This document shows, piece after piece, positions 56,961-64,000 of a DNA stretch of 64,000 nucleotides. Below the pieces are notes generated by a model. The model worked only from the letters and a program-made list of their open reading frames with translations, did not search any database and was not told where the DNA came from. Source of the stretch: Xanthostigma xanthostigma (Eukaryota; Arthropoda; Insecta; Raphidioptera; Raphidiidae). How positions within the stretch are numbered: position 1 is the stretch's first letter; each line of letters begins with the position of its first letter. The translations under genes and the position numbers were made by a program. The stretch is taken from the NCBI GenBank assembly GCA_963575645.1, contig OY754465.1:5394001-5458000 (forward strand), read 5' to 3'.

Positions 56961-57264
56961 GATTATCTGATAGTAGCGTTTGCTTTCTACAGTAAAAATC
57001 ACAATTTTATCAAATGTCAGTATTCACTAGTGAAATTATTGATAAAATGGCTATTTATTATAATCGATTAGGATATTGTTTGGCAGAACGTGGAGGTATT
57101 TTTGAACATTTAATAAATTAATTATTAAAAGTATTGTTAAAACTTTTGTACCAGATATAAATAATAATACGAATTAATATTACGGTTTAGTTGTTTTAAT
57201 TGATAAATTGGTAAAAAGATTTGCAGTGTACGTAATTATTTATTTACGTAACCACAGTAACTAT
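56961..57264. other. AT-rich spacer
   Basis: Nothing identifiable. Confidence 0.3.
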
Positions 57265-57546
57265 TAGCGATCATTTATCTCATTCTTACTTACTGCTTTA
57301 TATATCGTTTCTGTCTTACACACATAATGTTCTATGGACCGTTTTGATTTGATACAATCTGTATATCTGGAATTATTGAGAGAAACCATGGAAACCCTCA
57401 ACAAGATGACCAGTACAGGAATTACCGTTTCTCGATGACAGGCAGCAGGAAAAAGTTCTAGCCACATCTGCTCTTGCCGGGATTCGAACCCGGTACCTCC
57501 CGAATGCGAGTCTAAATGCTCTCACCGCAACGCCAGCCCACTCGGT
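57265..57546 (-). mobile_element. tRNA-derived SINE
   Basis: The minus strand begins with a tRNA-like head (57474-57546): ctggcgttgcggtgagagc (box A region) and GGTTCGAATCC (box B, 57480-57490). The body has cagatgtggctagaac, ccatggtttctctcaataat and a tail gatacagattgtatcaaatc-like. Related bodies lie at 56640-56960 and 63118-63300. Confidence 0.7.
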
Positions 57547-57812
57547 AGATTTTATTATTATGTGTATCAATTCCATATAAACAAATACACTGATAACAGT
57601 GACTACCTATATATAGTGATCCTGTGGACGCATATTGTGGTCCGTATTATTAAATACCAATTTTGTACTGACAGAGCTCCAGGCTTGAAGTAAAAGCAAA
57701 ATGACATCACAAAGCGATAGGAAATTGACGAACGGTAACTCCAAATATTTATATATTGCTGTATATACATCGCTGTTATTAATTTAATGAAAGAGAGAGG
57801 GGACGTACTCAA

Positions 57813-58151
57813 TCTATACTAATATATAAAGCTGAAGAGTTTGTTTGTTTGGTTGAACGCGCTAATCTCAGGAACTACTGGTTCGAATTGAATTTGTTTT
57901 TGTTGGAGAGTTCATTTATCGAGGAAGGCTATAGGCTATAAAATATCACGCTACGACCAATAGGAGCGGAGCATCAATGAAAAATGTTCCGAAATTAACT
58001 TAAAATTTGTCCGTCTGACAAAAATTTGTGAACGGTAACTCCGATCATCATGAAATTTGGACACAACATTCATCTCGGTAAACGTCCGTACTCATGTACC
58101 TCTCCCTCATTCGTTTTTTTGCACCCGGGTGAAACCGGGCGGGACCGTTAG
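57813..58151 (+). mobile_element. Short Helitron copy
   Basis: TCTATACTAATATATAAAGC to GGGCGGGACCGTTAG with A before and T after. Lacks the tRNA-like segment, like 31623-31951. The terminal tetranucleotide is TTAG. Confidence 0.85.
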
Positions 58152-58251
58152 TATGTTAAGTTATCAAGCAAAAGCTGACAATAGGTATATAAAATATAAT
58201 ATTAGAGAAAAACTAATGATACCGTGGTCGTAATCGATTCAGCCCGATTTT

Positions 58252-58914
58252 TGAAGTGAAAACTTCTTTAGCGGCGTTATACACTTTTTTTGTAATGGGT
58301 AAAAAATGTTAAACTCGCGTCAGGACACGTGACCTGATCGAAAATTCGTAAGACGAAAACTTTTGTACACCTTTTTGTAATGGGTAAAAAATGTTAAACT
58401 CGCGTCAGGACACGTGACCTGATCGAAAATTCGTAAGACGAAAACTTTTGTATACACTTTTTTGTAATGGGTAAAAAATGTTAAACTCGCGTCAGGACAC
58501 GTGACCTGATCGAAAATTCGTAAGACGAAAACTTTTGTACACCTTTTTGTAATGGGTAAAAAATGTTAAACTCGCGTCAGGACACGTGACCTGATCGAAA
58601 ATTCGTAAGACGAAAACTTTTGTACACCTTTTTGTAATGGGTAAAAAATGTTAAACTCGCGTCAGGACACGTGACCTGATCGAAAATTCGTAAGACGAAA
58701 ACTTTTGTATACACTTTTTTGTAATGGGTAAAAAATGTTAAACTCGCGTCAGGACACGTGACCTGATCGAAAATTCGTAAGACGAAAACTTTTGTACACT
58801 TTTTTTGTAATGGGTAAAAAATGTTAAACTCGCGTCAGGACACATGACCTGATCGAAAATTCGTAAGACGTTAATATTCAAGTTTTCACTTCTGCCTGCA
58901 CTCCCGGAGTGCCT
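58252..58914. mobile_element. MITE expanded by a seven-unit minisatellite
   Basis: Outer ends tgaagtgaaaacttctttag and aagttttcacttct plus the ctcccggagtgcc box. Between them are seven tandem units of about 82-88 bp, each with tttgtaatgggtaaaaaatg, ttaaactcgcgtcaggacac and gtgacctgatcgaaaattcg. The relative at 24700-25001 has a single such unit. Confidence 0.85.
58279..58870. repeat. Minisatellite, seven units of 82-88 bp
   Basis: Units are almost identical; they differ by a TA insertion after TTTTGTA and by the number of Ts. Each carries TCAGGACACGTGACCTGA, an imperfect palindrome centred on CACGTG (the last unit has CACATG). Confidence 0.9.
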
Positions 58915-59109
58915 TTTTTCTATAAGAATAGAAAATGATGTTCTGAGAATAACACGTGTTGTAATGATCAAATTAATATCCTATCTATTATTGTTTTGAA
59001 ATTTTCGAGATTTCGAACATTGTTAAGCAAAAACAAAAAAAAATTTTTAGCTGCTACACTAGGTGCCCCTCTTGAGAATTGATATTTTTGGTAAACAAAA
59101 AAATATTAA

Positions 59110-61031
59110 GGAGGTTGAGCCGTTTTATGAAGATAATGAAAAAAATCTGAAATAAAGTTTTTTTAATAGATTTTTTTATGATAAAATTTTCTGTAAAAAA
59201 TCCAAAATCATTATATTCAAAGCAATGGCACGTCAATCCGGTGTCGGAGAGGCAACCGGATGGCGAGTGGTAATCTGGGCCTATGAGTGGTGCAGAACCC
59301 CCTGGTAGCGGCCAAAGTGACCCCAAATGGACGGGGGCGGCGATATGGGGGTGGGGCAAAATCGAAAAATGTTTGAAAAGGCAACCGGATAAAAATGCGG
59401 TTGCATTGAAGGAAATACCCTAATTATATAATAAATTTTTTTTGCCATCCGAAACACGCGGGCCGTTTTTGCACTAGCGAATAAAAAAAAAATAAAAAAA
59501 AAACTGAAAAGGTAACCGCTTCAAAATTAGTGAGCATACTTATTGACACCACCAAACGTTGGAAAAAAATTGCCATCCGATCCTGATGGGCAGTTTCGGA
59601 GAAACAACCCCTCAAAGTCGCCGAAAAACCCTTTTTTTCGCTTTTTTCAACAATAAGTAAAAAAAACACACTAAAAATTGTTCAAATCGGATGGCATTCG
59701 AAATTTATACTGTTCTAAGTACAAATAATAGTGTGTATCAATGCCATCCGATTTCGATTAAATTTACCCCTATTTAGCCACCCCTCAAAACTGGTGAAAA
59801 TAACAATTTTATGCAGCGTATGGCATTATTTTTATTGTTATTGAGTTTTGGGGGTTGGCTAAATAGGGGTAAATTTAATCGAAATCGGATGGCATTGATA
59901 CACACTATTATTTGTACTTAGAACAGTATAAATTTCGAATGCCATCCGATTTGAACAATTTTTAGTGTGTTTTTTTTACTTATTGTTGAAAAAAGCGAAA
60001 AAAAGGGTTTTTCGGCGACTTTGAGGGGTTGTTTCTCCGAAACTGCCCATCAGGATCGGATGGCAATTTTTTTCCAACGTTTGGTGGTGTCAATAAGTAT
60101 GCTCACTAATTTTGAAGCGGTTGCCTTTTCAGTTTTTTTTTTATTTTTTTTTTATTCGCTAGTGCAAAAACGGCCCGCGTGTTTCGGATGGCAAAAAAAA
60201 TTTATTATATAATTAGGGTATTTCCTTCAATGCAACCGCATTTTTATCCGGTTGCCTTTTCAAACATTTTTCGATTTTGCCCCACCCCCATATCGCCGCC
60301 CCCGTCCATTTGGGGTCACTTTGGCCGCTACCAGGGGGTTCTGCACCACTCTTAGGCCCAGATTACCACTCGCCATCCGGTTGCCTCTCCGACACCGGAT
60401 TGACGTGCCATTGCTTTGAATATTAGGAGATTTATAAAGTTAAAAATTAAAAAAAACTTTTACATGTAGTCTTATGAAAAATATGTCAACCTAGCATGCA
60501 AACGGAACATTTTAATTTTTTGCAAATAACCAAATAATGTCAGCAGTTCCGAAAACACACTATGTAAAGCATCGATGTCTTACGCATATTTTAATATTTT
60601 TTCTAATTTAATTAGGAGACTTTTAATCAATAAAAAAAATTATTAAACCTTAGCACTTTTCGATTATGGACTTTTATTCTTGACAATTTTAACAATTTTA
60701 ACTGAATTTTCAACTTTTTAATGATTTAATTTTAATTTTTATCACTTCTAAATTCTTTTTTTAATTATTTACTGCAAAAAATATGTAAAATACAGATATT
60801 TACATAAATTTATTTTTTTTAACCTAACTTTGTACAAAAAATTCAAAAGTTAGTCCATTGCGTAAAATACTGAAATAATTAATTAATATTAAAAAAAATA
60901 TTTATTTATGTCTTTATGACAATAATTTATTGTTATCATCCACTTATAACCTTTTGTAAAAATGTATTATGGAATAGTTCCCATTTAGAATTCGACTTAC
61001 TTTTGATTGGGACTGTAACGCATCAACCTCC
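59110..61031. mobile_element. TTAA-bounded element enclosing a giant palindrome
   Basis: TTAA (59106-59109) then GGAGGTTGAGCCGTT; AACGCATCAACCTCC then TTAA (61032-61035). About 1.92 kb, no transposase. The palindrome at 59213-60423 fills most of the left two-thirds; the right third is AT-rich. Confidence 0.65.
59213..60423. repeat. 1.2-kb near-perfect palindrome
   Basis: Arms of about 570 bp: the outer ends atattcaaagcaatggcacg and cgtgccattgctttgaatat match exactly, and only a few differences are visible (ggtaacc/ggcaacc; cctatgagtgg/cctaagagtgg). The centre (about 59786-59854) is imperfect. The motif CGGATGGCA or its complement recurs about five times per arm. The two 81-codon open frames (59424-59669 minus, 59967-60212 plus) are mirror images of one another. 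Confidence 0.95.
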
Positions 61032-61035
61032 TTAA

Positions 61036-61455
61036 ACACAAGTGTTTTTCGTAAAGTACCTACCTATCTGTACCTAATCTGATCTTTCCCATTGGAAGCT
61101 TGCTAATAATTAATATTAAACCGAACCTGTCCTTTGAAACACTTCGTGAAATTACTTAAATAGCCATAAATTATTCGCTAATTGCATGTCAAAAGACGAG
61201 TTGTCCGTGATATAACCGGACGAGATCGAGCTATGGTGGTTTGAGCGGCATTGTTGAGGTAGTCGCGGTTCGACCCTCTCGACGAATGCTCACAGATTAA
61301 CGTCCTACGCCGAACTTTAATGTAGAATACAAGACTCCTCTCTAAAAGCAATCTATTTTTTACTTGGAAACAAAAAGTGGAAAGGTACGTAATATATTAC
61401 GGCTGTCCACGGTCACTTGATGGATTTCTTTCTAAATTCTAAAGAAAGCATTTTC
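61036..61455. other. Noncoding sequence
   Basis: No gene recognised. Confidence 0.3.
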
Positions 61456-61672
61456 AATCTATACTAATACTAATATATTAATACTAATATACTAATACTA
61501 ATATACTAATACTAATATACTAATACTAATATACTAATACTAATATACTAATACTAATATACTAATACTAATATACTAATACTAATATACTAATACTAAT
61601 ATACTAATACTAATATACTAATACTAATATACTAATACTAATATACTAATGCTAATCTATACTAATACTAAT
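61456..61672. repeat. (TACTAATACTAATA)n expansion of a Helitron 5' end
   Basis: Begins atctatactaatactaatat, the first bases of the Helitron family, and then repeats actaatactaatat for about 200 bp without any Helitron body. Likely replication slippage at a Helitron 5' terminus. Confidence 0.85.
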
Positions 61673-61675
61673 CTG

Positions 61676-62179
61676 CAGTATGTAAACACGTAAGGTGTGC
61701 ATAGGGAAATTAGCATTGGGAAAAAAATACTTGGATCAGAGTTAGCCATGACTGCATTAATTGTTATTTCTATGAATTATCGTGGTAATCTTGAGGATTT
61801 CTATTTTATTTTGATTTATTTTTATTTTACTTGGCTTTTTTAATAATAAAAAGCTTTTATAAATCATTATTTTAATTTTTTTGTACAAAAATAAAACAAA
61901 AAAAAACAATTTCATCTGTTTGGATACATTTCATTCAAAAATTGTCTGACTGGTATGAGGTATGCGTGTTGGTAAATCAGTGACCCAATGTCTTTAGGTT
62001 CAACACGAACAGGCGGAGATATTTGATCTCGCACCATATTTAAGTATTTTTAATGTCCCATTAATAAAAAAAGTCCGATTATGTTGTAATAATTTGGATA
62101 TTTTCTTCGGTAGTATACACATTAATTTTGCAAAAGAATATTATCTGTCAAATTGAAAGATTTCAAGACTCACTCTGAT
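61676..62179. mobile_element. MITE with CAGTATGTAAACACG ends, right-truncated copy
   Basis: Colinear with 18546-19080; the right terminal repeat is missing after caagactcactctgat. It starts immediately after the microsatellite. Confidence 0.85.
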
Positions 62180-62399
62180 AAAATAAATTAGTTTATTTTT
62201 TGCTACACTGAGAAGCTCTTCAGGTACTTTTCAACTACACGATCACAGCGAATTGCGAAGAACAGTGTTTGTTTACTAATGTACATTTTAAAATGAATTT
62301 GAAATAAACTGGTAGCTCCTCAATATATAATCCTGCTTCCAATCATATTGGCCTAAAGTGTTTTTAATGATCGACGTTTTATGATTGGCCGGCGTTCTT

Positions 62400-62723
62400 T
62401 ATAATACGCGCCACAGTTCTAAAAGGCTCGGAAGTTAGATCCGAATGCGGGCTTGCGCTTGTACAGTCTTGAAAAACTACAAACTCGCAACTCAACTAAA
62501 ATAAAATGGCAATAACAACTTGACAATAGCGTACTCGACTGTACTTTAAAGCAGGAAAGAGACAAGTGACAAATGCAACAAGCGATCACGGCCAATCATC
62601 GACGAGCGCACGTTCGTGCAGGTAGCTGGGATGCGGTGGGAGTCACAACGGCTCTAAAATGTGCCTTTGCGACGCTGTTTGTGACTAACTTCCGAACCTT
62701 TTAGATCCGTGGCGAGTATTATA
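62400..62723. mobile_element. MITE with TATAATACGCGCCAC ends, copy 2
   Basis: Colinear with 25611-25937, with small indels (aactcaactaaaataaaatg; aggtagctgggatgcgg). Confidence 0.8.
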
Positions 62724-63045
62724 CAGTGTATTATTAATGTTCCATTTTATAATAAACTAGTCGCTACCAGCGACTTCTCACGCAATTGAAATTAAACACG
62801 GCAGCGACAATAGTAGTGGAGTTTTCGGCCCCACTTTGTTACAGGGTTGCTTCACAGGACTGTGCCCCGCTCGGTAACAGCAACAGTAACAGTCTTTGAC
62901 TTTACCGTATATTCATAAACTTTGCAGTCTTTTGTTAGAGACCCTCGCGGGCACGCGCACATCTCACCAAAATTTCATCGAAATCGGGTGATGGTAAAGA
63001 TCCCGAATATATGGACAGAAAGACATTAATTTTATATAATTATAT
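62724..63045. other. Noncoding sequence, probably transposon remnant
   Basis: Contains ctaccagcgacttctcacgc and atttcatcgaaatcgggtga, phrases common in insect Helitron-like repeats, but no clear boundaries. Confidence 0.35.
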
Positions 63046-63460
63046 AATATATAAAAATCTCGTGTCACGATGTTCGTCTGCACTAATCTCCGAAACCACT
63101 GAACCTATTTTAATGAAATTTTGTAAATCCCGACGGAGGCAGATGTGGCCGGGACTTTTTCCTGTTGCCTCTCGCCGAGAAACGGTAATTCCTGTACCGG
63201 CAATCTTGTTGAGGTTTTCCATGGTTTCCTTCAATAATTCCAGATAAATATCGAAATGGTTACTTATTCAAGGCCATTGCCGATTACCTGTCAAACTCCT
63301 ATGCCTACCTTATCGTAATGTACCAAAATTCCTTCATTCGCCCATTGCTATTAATTAAGTGGAAGTTTAAAAATATAGAAAAAAACGGGAAGTGTGATAG
63401 ATATAAAATAGTTATGGTGCGAATGCCGTCTGTTATGACATAAAGGTTAAAAGCATTATT
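63046..63460 (+). mobile_element. Chimera of Helitron-like 5' end and SINE-type body
   Basis: Opens tataatatataaaaatctcg tgtcacgatgttcgtctg (Helitron-like), and from about 63130 continues as the SINE body (cagatgtggccgggac, ccatggtttccttcaataat) and the 56640-56960 repeat in inverse order. The 78- and 64-codon open frames here are within the repeat. Confidence 0.55.
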
Positions 63461-63476
63461 ATTATTATATAAACCC

Positions 63477-63894
63477 ATATACTTTTACTCTATACTGAGC
63501 ATAGGAATAAAATCGCAAACGAACCATTAGGGTGCAAACATATACTTCTGTTTTTTTTACCCGTAAGCACTGGCGTATCCAGGAGGGAAAAAAAGCACGG
63601 GGGATCCGGCTTAAGAAATTTCAAATTTGTCCCCTCCTGGGCCAAAATCTGGGTACGCCCATGTTAACGTCATAGAAAAAGACAAAGTTTTTGAAACAGA
63701 GATACTTTATTCAGATTGAATGCAAGTACATCAACCAATCCTATCATCGGAGAAATCAGGGAATTACATCGAAGAAAGAGTGCGTCTCTTTCTTCGATGT
63801 AAATCCCTGATATTTTCGATACGCTTTGATGCTTTCACTCATCGCACATTGGGTAGATAGACAAGGATTCATATAGTAAATTATTAAATATACT
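63477..63894 (+). repeat. Dispersed repeat, second copy of 17385-17790
   Basis: Same order of blocks. A small local inversion or hairpin (agaaagagtgcgtctctttct) replaces the corresponding aaaaaagagacgcagat segment. Confidence 0.75.
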
Positions 63895-64000
63895 AGTGTG
63901 ACCTGTGCGAATTATTCGCACTAAATAAGTATAATAATTATCACTTTACAAAATTATTTTTTAAATATGATTGCAGGTATTCAATTCGTTTCTAATTTTG
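63895..64000 (-). repeat. Repeat end shared with 42790-42905
   Basis: Reads gacctgtgcgaattattcgc ... gaattcgtttctaattttg-type, the inverse of 42790-42905, and runs off the right edge. Confidence 0.75.

Noticed and set aside
59424-60212. Two 81-codon open frames of nearly identical sequence on opposite strands
   Set aside because: They are the two arms of one palindrome, have no start context or domain, and each is interrupted by homopolymer runs; the similarity is explained by DNA symmetry.

Overview
The window is nuclear DNA from an animal, almost certainly an insect. It is AT-rich, coding sequence is broken into short exons with GT/AG boundaries and matching phases, and introns are packed with Helitron, hAT, Harbinger, pogo, TTAA-type, LTR, LINE and Penelope-like debris. 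The order of insect cannot be fixed from sequence alone (aphid-like Hemiptera or Lepidoptera are both possible). There is no sign of bacterial or viral gene organisation.

Three host genes are supported. On the minus strand, two tandem caspase paralogues lie head to tail. Gene A occupies about 9.35-12.92 kb: five exons from the start of the p20 region to the stop codon. Gene B occupies about 0.78-8.2 kb: a 12-residue first coding exon, the first p20 exon and the catalytic-His exon, with the rest off the left edge. The two genes share exon phases and the placement of the intron just before the catalytic Cys codon. On the plus strand, from 22.86 to 40.59 kb, four exons encode TM2 to TM6 of a class B (secretin-family) receptor most like the insect calcitonin-like/DH31 receptors. 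The N-terminal hormone-binding domain, TM1, TM7 and the tail were not found here.

Everything else is introns and intergenic DNA, largely readable as mobile elements. 1-8 kb: a TRIM-like LTR element with a tRNA-Lys-type primer site, a foldback element built from short and 83-bp tandem repeats, and a LINE fragment. 9-16 kb: a Helitron, a Harbinger relative and several hAT-type MITEs. 18-36 kb: MITEs, Helitrons with a tRNA-Lys-like segment, solo LTRs and a pogo-type MITE. 37-50 kb: large inverted-repeat (snap-back) elements and TTAA-bounded elements. 51-61 kb: a nested stack with a 5'-truncated Penelope-like retroelement (RT plus GIY-YIG), a SINE, a MITE carrying a minisatellite, and a 1.2-kb near-perfect palindrome inside a TTAA-bounded element. 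61-64 kb: further copies of families seen earlier.

The most unusual theme is the number of long palindromic elements. At least seven exceed 250 bp, including one with an LTR inserted at its centre. A second theme is a set of TTAA-bounded elements that share only TTAAGG ends. No complete new system was identified; the best candidates are the divergent caspase pair and the palindromic TTAA elements.
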